Shown: positions 23,001 through 33,400, numbered from the stretch's first letter. The stretch is DNA of 64,000 nt from Prosopocoilus inquinatus (GCA_036172665.1 JAYKNF010000025.1:532975-596974); one strand, 5' to 3'. Notes: a model not told the origin generated them from the sequence alone. Program-made: numbers and translations.

Positions 23001-24424
23001 CTCTCGAATGTCGCTGGGGCATTACATAACCCGAATGGCATCACTGTGAACTGCCACAGACCCATACCAATGGAAAACGCCGTCTTTTCTCGATCTTCGG
23101 GCGCCAGCTCCACTTGCCAATATCCACTCTTTAAGTCCAAAGTTGAGAAGATCTTTGAGCCGGCCAGGGTGTCCAGGGTATCATCAATCCGTGGCAAGGG
23201 ATAGCTGTCCTTCTTGGTGACATTATTGAGTAACCGGTAGTCTACACAGAACCTGGTGGACCCATCCTTCTTCTTCACCAGCACTACTGGTGATGCCCAC
23301 GGGCTGCTTGATGGTTCTATTACATTATCCTTTTCCATCTCGCGAATAATGCGTTCCGCTTCCTCACGCTTCGCCAACGGTAATCGCCTTGGAGCTTGAC
23401 GGATAGGTCTTTCTTCTCCAGTCTCTATTTTGTGTTTCACGACATCAGTTCTTCCCTTGGATCCATTTTCTACCTCAAATACATCTTGATAGCGGCCGAT
23501 CAGGTTCTTTGCTTTTGTCTTCTGGTCTGGAGTCAATTCCTGGGCTGTTGACATAACCATTTCCCATAATTTCCTTGGGACTTTCGCTTCTGGCACGTTT
23601 GCTTCAAGGTGGCGGGAGATGGAGGACACCATGGTACAGCTTCCCAAGATTGTTCCTTTCTTGATATTGACAGAGAAACAATTGACGTTCATCAGGCGGA
23701 CAGGTACTTCCTTCTTCGCCGTCAACAACATTTTCCCAACGAGGACTCCTCTTCCAATCCTTTGATCATCAGTATTAGGTTCAACCATAATGACTTGCCC
23801 ATCTTGAAAAACACCGTCCAGTTTTGCGTCGACGATAACCTCAGTCCTGCTGGGTAATACAACGTCTTCAGCGAGGACTACTCGAGCGGCCACGTCCCCT
23901 CGTTGATGTAGAACCAACTCCTCATTATTGACCGCCATCACGCCACGCTTTAAGTCCAATTGGAACCCGTGGGCACACGTGACGTCCATGCCCAAAATTG
24001 CCTCGTCCTCTATATCTGCCACCAGTGCACGGTGTTTTATTGGAGTTGAACCAATGGTGATGATAACCTCTACTTCACCGTGGACAGTTGCTGATGTTCC
24101 AGTTGCAGTTTTCAGTTTCCACTTGGTCGGCTCGGTGCGTCCAGATGACTTAATGACGTCGGGTCTTAGGATGGTCTTCGTCGCACCCGTATCCAACAAC
24201 ATGGTGTGAGGAATGTCATCAATGGTAACATCCACGAAGACACTGCTGGTTAACTGCCGTAGGAATATTACTTGGTTGGCTTTCGTCTTTGGGGACCTTT
24301 GAATACGGGTCGACGTTTGCCCCTCTGCACCGACCCGGCTTAATTTAACTGTGGCTTCCTTGGATCCTGTCTGGGCTTTGGACATCGCCTGCGAACATGT
24401 CCTTCCTCCTGGCAATTCCAACAC
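19904..24424 (-). CDS. Gypsy Pol polyprotein with C-terminal macrodomain and CCCH zinc finger
   Basis: One open frame of 1506 codons, counted from the GTG at 24424, overlapping the end of gag by at least 85 nt. No ATG opens it, and the relative frame fits a -1 ribosomal shift from gag. Domains in order: aspartic protease (DTG, 78-80); RT (YLDD, 492-495); RNase H (TDAS, 640-643); integrase with HHCC finger (H872, H879, C906, C909), D941/D1001/E1037 with D,D35E spacing, and a GPY motif at 1177-1179. Beyond integrase come a TARG1/OARD1-like macrodomain (about 1251-1395) and a CCCH finger (C1404, C1412, C1418, H1422). The frame runs on through the polypurine tract and LTR and ends in B2 at 19904, so the last about 30 codons are not original. 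The enzymes would copy and integrate the element; the role of the added domains is unknown. Confidence 0.95.
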   Translation of the reverse strand: MLELPGGRTCSQAMSKAQTGSKEATVKLSRVGAEGQTSTRIQRSPKTKANQVIFLRQLTSSVFVDVTIDDIPHTMLLDTGATKTILRPDVIKSSGRTEPTKWKLKTATGTSATVHGEVEVIITIGSTPIKHRALVADIEDEAILGMDVTCAHGFQLDLKRGVMAVNNEELVLHQRGDVAARVVLAEDVVLPSRTEVIVDAKLDGVFQDGQVIMVEPNTDDQRIGRGVLVGKMLLTAKKEVPVRLMNVNCFSVNIKKGTILGSCTMVSSISRHLEANVPEAKVPRKLWEMVMSTAQELTPDQKTKAKNLIGRYQDVFEVENGSKGRTDVVKHKIETGEERPIRQAPRRLPLAKREEAERIIREMEKDNVIEPSSSPWASPVVLVKKKDGSTRFCVDYRLLNNVTKKDSYPLPRIDDTLDTLAGSKIFSTLDLKSGYWQVELAPEDREKTAFSIGMGLWQFTVMPFGLCNAPATFERLMETVLKGLSWTTCMVYLDDIIVVGKTFDDHLRNLEGVFQRLRGAGLKLSLKKCHLFQKEVNYLGHIVNGNGIAVDPVNIQVVKDWPTPRNKHQIRSFLGLCTYYRRYVPGFADIAKPLTKLTEEGRPFEWDQQCQIGFEQLKQYLISAPILSYPLPEGKFVVDTDASNVGIGAVLSQIQEGQEKVIGYFSKVLSKPERNYCVTRRELLAVVKTIEHFYKYLYGRRFLLRTDHAALKWLLRFKNPEGQVARWIERLQEYDFEIQHRAGTSHRNADALSRRPCAEDCKHCSRLDEKVATTARTAIVDDKWQAEELRRDQENDPDLKLVLEWKSRDARPTWEEVAPCAPSVKSYWAQWDSIVLDRGLLRRSIENQEGMEQKTQLLIPKNRVPEVLRELHDGTSGGHLGVKKTMEKVRERFYWVNCKEDVKDWCRKCTVCAASNGPHRRGKAPMRQYNVGSPFERVAIDVVGPFPETNGGNKYIVVVMDYFSKWVEAYALPNQEAVTIAEVLVREWISRYGAPMELHSDQGRNFESALFKNVCTLLGVRKTRTTALHPQSDGMVERFNRTINRHLSKVVSNHQRDWDTYIPLFLMAYRSSVHETTGETPAKVVFGREPRLPCDLKFGVKPGEVSADEDYVSKLRRKMDDIHNQVRHNIQTASDRMKEHYDINAQHGGYHPGALVWLYNPQRRRGLSLKLQTSWEGPYKVMKRINDVVYRIRKVPHGKPKVIHFNRIAPYHGEADEGTVQRAQVSEVNFETFMSHHAEGSKARFGVTTEKQQDLFKVPLEYSLAHCVAEDLKMSKGIAQVFKKKFGQIEELRRQHPVVGKSLQIIDSTADRRRHVHYLVTKKTSSGKPYYQSMWRALYSLRRQLIETHQMKLAIPKLGCGLDGLDWRVIQSMLEVIFHRTGIEVLVCSHHPQATVSNSKTVDCYFFQTGSCKNGPACRFRHPPSRLSPGTFRDETFLRRGQCGAPTGLAQGVKKSVRCYVSSAVHAAGAYIEQTTSKIEKIPSGGVLTLLFENFWSAVHKNNVTK
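20002..20098 (-). repeat. Truncated 3' LTR of the Gypsy element
   Basis: About 97 bp matching the first part of the 5' LTR (26217-26313), starting TGTGGCG at 20098. It is cut where B2 begins. The two LTR pieces differ at roughly a tenth of positions and by small indels, so they are not fresh sister copies. Confidence 0.88.
20099..20112 (-). promoter_or_regulatory. Polypurine tract
   Basis: The minus strand reads AAGAAGGGGGCAG directly before the TGTGG start of the 3' LTR. It sits at the expected site for priming plus-strand DNA synthesis during reverse transcription. It also lies inside the pol reading frame (residues LRRGQ). Confidence 0.8.
20159..20215 (-). other. CCCH zinc finger at the Pol C-terminus
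   Basis: CYFFQTGSCKNGPACRFRH has the spacing C-x7-C-x5-C-x3-H, typical of CCCH fingers that often bind RNA. It follows the macrodomain by about 10 residues and precedes the polypurine tract by about 47 bases. The target, if any, is unknown. Confidence 0.8.
20240..20674 (-). other. TARG1/OARD1-like macrodomain encoded in Pol
   Basis: Residues about 1251-1395 of the pol frame. The opening DLFKVPLEYSLAHCVAEDLK, then GIAQVFKKKFG, HYLVTKKTSSGKP and PKLGCGLDGLDW, follow in order the pattern of the TARG1/OARD1 macrodomain family, which removes ADP-ribose from Glu/Asp of proteins and deacylates O-acetyl-ADP-ribose. The lysine pair in TKK (1322-1323) and the Asp of GCGLD (1363) correspond, as I recall the family, to the catalytic Lys and Asp. 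Family assignment is from motif recognition; activity is inference. Confidence 0.85.
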
Positions 24425-25888
24425 ACCAGCGGCTTCTTCTGCTTGAGGACCTGTTCCACAATGCGGCGAACATCCTCGGCGGTGGCATATTCCTTGGATT
24501 TCCCCTTATTAGCAGATCCCACCTTGGCGTTGGCGGACTCTTCTTCTTCTTCCTCTTGGAAGTCCATAGCCGCTCGCACCTTGACATGCCCTCTTGAAAC
24601 TCGTCTCGCCGCTTCAAATTCCAAGGCATAAGCCAATGCGTTCTTGGATGTCTTCGGATGGGTCATTCTCAATGCCTGCTGGTTGTCTGGGTCACGGATT
24701 CCATCTATGAAGGTCTGCACCGTCAAACATTTGAGGAATTCAACAGGAGCTGTGGGATATGCCAACTGGGCCAGCCGCGCTACGTCCGCTTCGAATTCCT
24801 GAAGACTTTCTCCGGATTTCTGACAGCGATTCCTCAACTGCGCATGGTATACCTCGGTCAGATGGGCCTGTCCGTAACGCATTTCCATCCTATTCACAAG
24901 CTTGTCGAAGTCTTCTTGTTCCTCTTGCGGCATCGTCTGTAGCACATCGATGGCGTCCCCTCTCAAGGCCACAATTAACGAAGTGGCTTTTTCGCTGGCC
25001 GTCCATCTGTTCGCCTTTGCTGCCGCTTCGAACTGTTTGAAGTAGTTGGGCCAAGAAGACTTTCCATCGAACGTTGGTGGTTTTACTTTCAATTTCGAAT
25101 TTTCTGTTGGTCCTTCCACAATTCGGGTTTCATTATTTTCTAGTGTTTCTACTGGTGGCTGATCCCCGAACACTCGCAACCCCGCCATGATTTGTTCCAG
25201 ATTTTTGATTTTATTATCCTGCTGGAATATTATTTCTTCCACATTTTCTTGCAAGTTCCTTGTTTCTTCCGATATTTTTACCACTAGTTTATCTTCGAGT
25301 CCTTTCGTCTGTTCTAGAAATTCACCCTTCAAATTTCCGGACTGTTCTAGAAGTTTCTCGTCGAAATTTCTGGATTGCTCTAGAAATTTCTCGTCTAAGT
25401 CTCTAGATTGTTCCAACAATTTATTCTGTAATTTATCGAAATTTCCAGATTGTTCTAGAAGCTTCTCCTCTAAATTTCTGGATTGTTCTCGAAGCTCGTC
25501 CTTGAAATTTCCAGATTGTTCTAAAAGTTTCTTCTCTAAATTTCCAGACTGTTCTTGAAACTTCTCGTCCAAATTTCTGGATTGTTCTCGAAGTTCGTCC
25601 TTGAAATTTCCAGATTGTTCTAGAAACTTCTCGTCCAAATTTCTGGATTGTTCTCGAAGTTCGTCCTTGAAATTTTTGGATTGTTCTCGAAATTCATCCT
25701 TCAAGATTTTATTAAAATCGACGGGACCACACGAAGGTCTCTGGATCTTCGCCAGCTGTCAACAAATCGGATCGGAGACGCTGTTGAAGTGCGCCTTTCA
25801 AACCACAGGTTTCTAACTCTCGTTCTTCCAATTCGGTTTTTAATTCGGCCACTTTTAAGTCTTTCAACAACACTTTTCTCGTAGCCAT
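24340..25888 (-). pseudogene. Gypsy gag, frameshifted
   Basis: ATG at 25886-25888 opens 58 codons with a SAP-like pattern (LKVAELKTELEER, then LKGALQQRLR and DPETF), ending at TAA 25712-25714. The rest of gag lies in another frame, open from 25758 to the TAA at 24340-24342, with no ATG of its own at the start. A one-base gain or two-base loss between 25712 and 25758 would explain the break. The main part has about 12 hendecad coiled-coil repeats. A retrotransposon Gag domain follows (FDGKSSWPNYFKQFEAA ... YGQAHLTEVYHAQL ... LAYPTAP), then a zinc knuckle C-x2-C-x4-H-x4-C (CWNCQEEGHVRRRC). Gag would form the particle and bind the element RNA. I see no classical slippery heptamer in the gag/pol overlap. 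Confidence 0.9.
25316..25704 (-). repeat. 33-bp coding minisatellite in gag (hendecad repeats)
   Basis: About 12 tandem copies of an 11-residue unit of the type EQSxNxxEKLL, encoded by 33-bp DNA repeats; one copy has three extra residues (FDKLQNKL). Eleven-residue periodicity fits a right-handed or straight coiled coil. The array lies between the SAP-like start and the Gag domain. The near-identical copies suggest slippage or unequal exchange. Confidence 0.85.
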
Positions 25889-25967
25889 TGTTTTTTTTCC
25901 GATACTGTACTTATTTAATAATCTGATTAAATTTAATTTACTTTAAATTGTTTATTTATTTGCACAA

Positions 25968-25985
25968 ACCCGCAGACCGACACCA
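25968..25985 (-). other. Putative tRNA primer-binding site
   Basis: The minus strand reads TGGTGTCGGTCTGCGGG starting one base after the CA that ends the 5' LTR. Starting with TGG, the complement of the tRNA 3' CCA, and its position fit a primer-binding site. The opening TGGTGTC resembles a tRNA-Leu-type site, but the full tRNA match is not established. Confidence 0.65.
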
Positions 25986-25986
25986 C

Positions 25987-26313
25987 TGTTACGTTTCTAG
26001 GGTTTGAGTTTATTTATTTAAACGAATAAAACACTCGATAAAAACTTAACCGTAATTTAATAAAGCTTAAAAACTAATTTATTTGTAATAATTTATTTTC
26101 ACACTAAAATCTAACTTCGACGTTCGCTGTTAGAATTCGACTGCCTGGTGAGTCAACTCCGGGCGATCTTATATCATTTGCTGGCGTCTGGAAGTCTCTA
26201 TGCTGGAAGATTCTAGTTTGTTCGATGTAGGCCCCGAACGCGTGACGGCCGATGACACATCGAAGCGGACCGACTTCTTGACGCCTTGCGCTAAGTCAGG
26301 TTGGCTCGCCACA
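25987..26313 (-). repeat. 5' LTR of the Gypsy element (327 bp)
   Basis: The 5' LTR runs from TGTGG (26313) to ACA (25987) on the minus strand. It has TG...CA ends, a TATA-like ATATAAGA at about 26167-26174, and AATAAA-type A/T-rich sequence near 26010-26025. Its first about 97 bp match the truncated 3' LTR at 20002-20098. The right flank is satellite, starting GTATTG. Confidence 0.85.
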
Positions 26314-29300
26314 GTATTGTTTCGTTCAAAACTATTTCCAGCTTCTGCTGCGTCCAAAAACTTTGTATCTCACATCAGGGTTACTGGAGTCCATCCAAAC
26401 GTCAAATAACATGATAGATAAGTAAGGATCGATTAGATACAGCACAGGAACAACGCTAATGCGTGTTGTTTCGTTTAAAACTATTTCCAGCTTCAGCTGC
26501 GTCCGAGAACTTCGTATCTCACATCAAAGTTACTGGAGTCCATCGAAACGCCAAATAACATGACAGATGAGTAAGGATCGATTAGATACATCACAGGAAC
26601 AACGCTAATGCGTGTTGTTTCGTTTAAAACTATTTCCAGCTTCTGCTGCATCCGAAAATTTCGTATCTCACATCAGAGTTACTCGAGTCCATCGAAACGT
26701 CAAATAACATAGTAGATAAGTAAGGATCGATTAGATACATCACAGGAACAACGCTAATACATGTTGTTTCGTTCAAAACTATTTCCAGCTTCTGCTGCGT
26801 CCGAGAACTTTGTATCTCACATTAGAGTTACTGGAGTCCATCCAAACGTCAAATAACATGATAGATGAGTAAGGATGGATTAGATACATCATAGGAACAA
26901 CGTTAATACGTGTTGTTTCGTTTAAAACTATTTCCAGCTCCTGCTGCGTCCGAAAACGTCGTATCTCACATCAGAGTTACTGGAGTCCATCGAAACGTCA
27001 AATAACATGATAGATAAGTAAGGATCGATTAGATACAGCACAGAAACAACGCTAATACGTGTTGTTTCGTTTAAAACTATTTCTAGCTTCAGCTGCGTCC
27101 GAGAACTTCGTATCTCATATCAAAGTTACTGGAGTCCATCGAAACGCCAAATAACATGATAGATGAGTAAGGATCGATTAGATACATCACAGGAACAACG
27201 CTAATGCGTGTTGTTTCGTTTAAAACTATTTCCAGCTTCAGCTGCGTCCGAGAACTTCGTATCTCACTTCAGAGTTACTGGAGTCCATCCAAACGTAAAA
27301 TAACATGATAGATGAGTAAGGATCGATTAGATACATCACAGGAACAACGCTAATACGTGTTGTTTCGTTCAAAACTATTTCCAGCTTCAGCTGCGTCCGA
27401 GAACTTTTTATCTCACATCAGAGTTACTGGAGTCCATCCAAACGTAAAATAACATGATAGATGAGTAAGGATCGATTAGATACATCACAGGAACAACGCT
27501 AATGCGTGTTGTTTCGTTTAAAACTATTTCTAGCTCCTGCTGCGTCCAAAAACCTTGTATCTCACATCAGACTTACTAGAGTCCATCGAAACGTCAAATA
27601 ACATGATAGATGAGGAAGGATCGATTAGATACATCACAGGAACAACGCTAATGCGTGTTGTTTCGTTTAAAACTATTTCCAGCTTCTGCTGCGTCCGAAA
27701 ATTTCGTATCTCACATCAGAGTTACTGGAGTCCATCGAAACGTCAAATAACATAGTAGATAAGTAAGGATCGATTAGATACATCACAGGAACAACGCTAA
27801 TACGCCTTGTTTCGTTCAAAACTATTTCCAGCTTCTGCTGCGTCCGAGAACTTTTTATCTCACATCAGAGTTACTGGAGTCCATCCAAAGATAAAATAAC
27901 ATGATAGATAAGTAAGGATCGATTACATACATCACAGGAACAACGCTAACACGTGTTGTTTCGTTTAAAACTATTTCCAGCTTCTGCTGCGTCCGAAAAT
28001 TTCGTATCTCACATTAGAGTTACTGGAGTCCATCGAAACGTCAAATAACATAGTAGCTAAGTAAGGATCGATTAGATACATCACAGGAACAACGCTAATA
28101 CGTATTGTTTCGTTCAAAACTATTTCCAGCTTCTGCTGCGTCCAAAAACTTTGTATCTCACATCAGGGTTACTGGAGTCCGTCCAAACGTCAAATAACAT
28201 GATAGATAAGTAAGGATCGATTAGATACAGCACAGGAACAACGCTAATGCGTGTTGTTTCGTTTAAAACTATTTCCAGCTTCAGCTGCGTCCGAGAACTT
28301 CGTATCTCACATCAAAGTTACTGGAGTCCATTGAAACGCCAAATAACATGATAGATGAGTAAGGATCGATTAGATACATCACAGGAACAACGCTAATGCG
28401 TGTTGTTTCGTTTAAAACTATTTCCAGCTTCTGCTGCATCCGAAAATTACGTATCTCACATCAGAGTTACTCGAGTCCATCGAAACGTCAAATAACACAG
28501 TAGATAAGTAAGGATCGATTAGATACATCACAGGAACAACGCTAATACATGTTGTTTCGTTCAAAACTATTTCCAGCTTCTGCTGCGTCCGAGAACTTTG
28601 TATCTCACATTAGAGTTACTGGAGTCCATCCAAACGTCAAATAACATGATAGATGAGTAAGGATGGATTAGATACATCATAGGAACAACGCTAATACGTG
28701 TTGTTTCGTTTAAAACTATTTCCAGCTCCTGCTGCGTCAAAGAACTTCGTATCTCACATCAGAGTTACTAGAGTCCATCGAAACGTCAAATAACATGATA
28801 GATGAGTAAGGATCGATTAGATACATCACAGGAACAACGCTAATGCGTGTTGTTTCATTTAAAACTATTTCCAGATTCTGCTGCGTCCGTGAACTTCGTA
28901 TCTCACATCAGAGTAACTAGAGTCCATCGAAACGCCAAATAACATGATAGATGAGTAAGGATCGATCAGATAAATCACAGGAACAACGCTAATGCGTGTT
29001 GTTTCATTTAAAACTATTTCCAGCTTTTGCTGCGTCCGAGAACTTCGTATCTCACATCAGAGTAACGAGAGTCCATCGAAACGCCAAATAACATGATAGA
29101 TGAGTAAGGATCGATTAGATACATCACAGGAACAACGCTAATGCGTGTTGTTTCCTTTAAAACTATTTCCAGCTTCTGCTGCGTCCGAGAACTTCGTATC
29201 TCACATCAGAGTAACTAGAGTCCATCGAAACGCCAAATAACATGATAGATGAGTAAGGATCGATTAGATACATCACAGGAACAACGCTAATGCGTGTTGT

Positions 29301-29917
29301 TTCCTTTAAAACTATTTCCAGCTTCTGCTGCGTCCGAGAACTTCGTATCTCACATCAGGGTTACTGGAGTCCATCCAAACGTCAAATAACATGATAGATA
29401 AGTAAGGATCGATTAGATACAGCACAGGAACAACGCTAATGCGTGTTGTTTCGTTTAAAACTATTTCCAGCTTCAGCTGCGTCCGAGAACTTCGTATCTC
29501 ACATCAAAGTTACTGGAGTCCATCGAAACGTCAAATAACATAGTAGATAAGTAAGGATCGATTAGATACATCACAGGAACAACGCTAATACGTGTTGTTT
29601 CGTTCAAAACTATTTCCAGCTTCTGCTGCTTCCGAGAACTTTATATCTCACATCAGAGTTACTGGAGTCCATCCAAACGTCAAATAACATGATAGATGAG
29701 TAAGGATCGATTAGATACATCACAGGAACAACGCTAATGCGTGTTGCTTCGTTTAAAACTATTTCCAGCTCCTGCTGCGTCCAAAAACTTCGTATCTCAC
29801 ATCAAAGTTACTGGAGTTCATCGAAACGCTAAATAACATGATAGATGAGTAAGGATCGATTAGATACATCACAGGAACAACGCTAATGCGTGTTGTTTCG
29901 TTTAAGACTATTTCCAG
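26314..29917 (-). repeat. 149-bp satellite array S4, reverse orientation
   Basis: About 24 reverse-oriented monomers between the Gypsy 5' LTR and an orientation switch at 29917/29918. A 12-monomer higher-order period is visible. The rare variant CGTCCAAAAACTTTG followed by CATCAGGG occurs at 26351 and 28139, exactly 1788 bp (12 x 149) apart, with matching neighbours. The paralogue at 28102 (CGTATTG) shows what the Gypsy insertion site looked like before insertion. Confidence 0.95.
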
Positions 29918-29930
29918 ATAAGTTCTCGGA
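29910..29930. other. Satellite orientation switch S4/S5
   Basis: The reverse array breaks off in ACTATTTCCAG and the sequence continues as forward satellite (AAGTTCTCGGACGCAGCAG). The junction lies at about 29917/29918, with no long spacer. Confidence 0.88.
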
Positions 29931-30156
29931 CGCAGCAGAAGCTGAAAAAAGTTTTGAACGAAACAACACGTATTAACGTTGTTCCTGTGATGTATCTAAT
30001 CGATCTTTACTCATCTATCATGTTATTTGACGTTTCGATGGACTCTAGTATCTGTGATGTGAGATACGAAGTTCTCGCCGCAGCAGAAGCTGGAAATAGT
30101 TTTAAATGAAACAACACGCATTAGCGTTGTTCCTGTGATGTATCTAATTGATCCTT
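29918..30156 (+). repeat. 149-bp satellite fragment S5, forward orientation
   Basis: About 1.6 forward monomers, more diverged than their neighbours (GCTGAAAAAAG, TATCTGTGATG, TCTCGCCGCAGC). They end at GATCCTT, where unrelated AT-rich DNA begins. Confidence 0.9.
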
Positions 30157-30453
30157 GTTCCATAACAGAAAAGAATTATAAATATCCATCGCGTTGCTTA
30201 TTAAATTAATCAATTTTCACGTAATTGTTAATAGTTTTCTGTTCCCAAAACTGTAAAAATAAAAAATTCATTCGTATTCATCGTGTACTTTATTTGCTGG
30301 TCGTCAGTAAACGACATTGTTATTTCTTTATTGCGCAAAATGTTTAAGAATGTCTAAGAATATCTAATTATTGTCGATTATCTAATGAAACCGATTTAAT
30401 TCTGATCAATGCAAGCAGATTTAAAATGTTCTGCTTTAATTATAATGCACACA
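30157..30453. other. AT-rich segment between satellite S5 and B3
   Basis: About 300 bp of AT-rich DNA without satellite, coding frame or recognised repeat. It forms the only non-satellite flank of a B terminus in the window (TAATGCACA before CACGGGCC). Confidence 0.6.
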
Positions 30454-33400
30454 CGGGCCACAACCGAGAGGTTGTCAATTTGAACTGTCGTCTTTAATGG
30501 GTCGGTGATTCTATTTTATTGTGTTCCCATAAAGCTTTTCAAATGCGATCAAGCAATTGATCTTGAATTTTGCTGGAATTTTATTTTATAACGTAGTTTT
30601 TGTGCACGGCCGACCAAAAGTTCTGAAACAAAAGAGTCAATACTCCTCCACTAGGTATTTTTTTTTATTTTTGAGCTAGACTTTTGGTAGTTACAGCATT
30701 AATTCTCTTACATGATGAGGAACTTGCGGTATTAATATGTGAAACTAATTTAATTACACCCTGTATATAGGCTTACTACTTTTAAGGGCGAAAAAACTTC
30801 TTTTCTCCTAAAATCGCGAAAAAATTCACCCGTATAGAGCTCGACGAGGCGCATTCAAAACCATGCCCCGTTCCTCTCTAGCTGCTCGCCCCTTTCCCGA
30901 GATATCGACCCTTAAAGTACCATCGTAAAGAGACATTAATTCCGCACAGAAAACGAGCTTTAACGCTTAAATTATGTTACACGCTCATCGCCTGTGGCGG
31001 TTTTAAAAGAGAAAAGCATCTATTCCTGCCCTGTTTATTTCAAAAGAGAACGAAACTCAAGGCATATTATGTAAGACAAGTGTTTTCTCAGAGAAAAGTT
31101 GAATAAGCGAAAATGCCTTCGCGCAAATACAGTAATTGTTATTTATGGGGCATCATGGTATTATCTTTACTTGTAAAACATTTAAAATAGCGATAAATAA
31201 AAATAATTTTTAATGCGTCGTGGTGCTGCCATCTTGAAACGACCGACGCGAACTTTCAAGCAATCAAAGATCACAGGTCCCTGCAGAATTACAGGAATCT
31301 GTAATCATTGGCGCTCTCCAAGTTGGTTGCACGTTCAACGTACAGATTGCGCATCGATCCCTCAAGTGCGTTCATTATATAAGTACCGAACTGTTTTTAG
31401 AAAAATATCACATTCAGCTATGTTTTATTTATATTTAGATACATTAAGGTTATTTTCTTGTGACCGACATAAAATGCTTATTTTTATTATCGCATCATTT
31501 TTAAATAGGCTTTGTCAAAAATTGTACAAGCGCTCAGCGTTTCATTATCAGTTGATAGCTCCGCTAGGAGCATTTGTTCAATTTTTCACAGCGTCCGTTT
31601 AAAGATTAACGTTAAAGCTTCTCGTACATTTTTCATCGGACTAGAGTTAACTTCAATTCTGCATAAAGCACGTGGAAACGATAAATTCATATATCTAGCG
31701 TGAACTAAATTGTTCTCATTTTCACATTTCATAATAAATTTATTAAAAAACGCAATTAATTTTTTTTGTAAATATAGTGTAATTTAAATTTTAAATAACG
31801 GCACCCTTATCGGGTTGATTTCAATTTGCGCAATTTTTGATACAGTCAGACCTTATTAAAACAATACTTATCTTTTATTTGCATGTCAGATCAGTTCACT
31901 TTTACCCTGGATCACTTATTCAAAAATTTGTCTGTTGTATTTGGTTACATGATCTAACCCAACGTGATCCAAAACACTTTCAGCCTTGCTGATACTACAC
32001 CTCGGAAATTCTAGATCAGTTTGGATCAGTTGGTTCGCTTGTAGAGGGGATGTTATTTCAACTGTTTGTCAAATTACATGACTCGTCCAAATAACCTTTT
32101 GTGCTTAACTCGCTTGAAAGTGATGCAAAAAATAATATCTTCTTCTGGAGATTAAATGAAACAATCGCACTTCGCATGTTTTATTTACTATTAAATCGAT
32201 CACTTAAGATCAGTACACTTTGGGTTAAACTGAACTGACCTGAACTAATCTGCGTTGCAAATGAAAGACAACTAATGTCTGAGTTGTCTTCACATTTTTC
32301 GATCAGCATACTTTTCCCGAAAAGGCTGTTGGCAGGGTTCACTGAACCATTTGAAGCTGGTGGACGCAAACTGAGGTCGTCACTTCAGAATATATTTGTA
32401 GGTACATCGGTGCATCATCCGTTGTCACACTTTAGGTGTCTCGGGAATGCAAGAGTCAATAAGTGGGAATTCGATCAGAGTTCTATTCAGTTGGTGGCTT
32501 TTCATTTGATTTGCTAATAAGGTAAACAACTTGTGATGTTTAGGTACCTCTCAACTTTAAACGAGGGCCAAGTGTATTACGGTAATCCTGTGGGCTGACC
32601 AAGTAATGAAACCAGTGCGAGTTTATCCTAAATCGTTCGCATTAGAGAATAATAATTCGCTTACATTAAACGAGGACAAGACTTTAAAGTTTGCATTAAA
32701 ATGCAGATGAAATTATATATTTTACGGAAACACGTTTGTTCATTCACCTCAACGCTGAAAATTGTCGCTAATTTTGGGTGGCTGAGTACGGCAGCGAAGC
32801 GTTGGAGCCGTCTTGAGCATTACTGAACGCACTTGAGGGATCGATGCGCAATCTGTACGTTGAACGTGCAACCAACTTAGAGCGCGCCGATGATTACAGA
32901 TTCCTGTAATTCTGCAGGGACCTGTGATCTTTGATTGCTTGAAAGTTCGCGTCGGTCGTTTCAAGATGGCAGCACCAAGACGCATTAAAAATTATTTTTA
33001 TTTATCGCTATTTTAAATGTTTTACAAGTAAAGATAATACCATGATGCCCCATAAATAACAATTACTGTATTTGCGCGAAGGCATTTTCGCTTATTCAAC
33101 TTTTCTCTGAGAAAACACTTGTCTTACATAATATGCCTTGAGTTTCGTTCTCTTTTGAATTAAACAGGGCAGGAATAGTTGCTTTTCTCTTTTAAAACCG
33201 CCACAGGCGATGAGCGTGTAACATAATTTAAGCGTTAAAGCTCGTTTTCTGTGCGGAATTAATGTCTCTTTACGATGGTACTTTAAGGGTCGATATCTCG
33301 GGAAAGGGGCGAGCAGCTAGAGAGGAACGGGGCATGGTTTTGAATGCGCCTCGTCGAGCTCTATACGGGTGAATTTTTTCGCGATTTTAGGAGAAAAAAA

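Larger units (their letters stand above)
20002..26313 (-). mobile_element. Ty3/Gypsy LTR retrotransposon with Pol-linked macrodomain
   Basis: A minus-strand element. In its own direction it has a 5' LTR (26313-25987), primer-binding site, leader, gag (25888-24340), pol (to about 20.1 kb), a polypurine tract (20112-20099) and a 3' LTR cut off after about 97 bp. The domain order protease-RT-RNase H-integrase and the YLDD and D,D35E motifs place it in Ty3/Gypsy (Metaviridae-like). Gag is frameshifted and the 3' LTR is truncated by fragment B2, so this copy is defective even though pol is fully open. It interrupts satellite S4 on its right; the left flank is not satellite, so a deletion or recombination has occurred there. 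Confidence 0.95.

Noticed and set aside
24340..24450. Canonical slippery heptamer for gag-pol frameshifting
   Set aside because: The frame relation fits -1 shifting, but no clear X XXY YYZ sequence is visible in the overlap.
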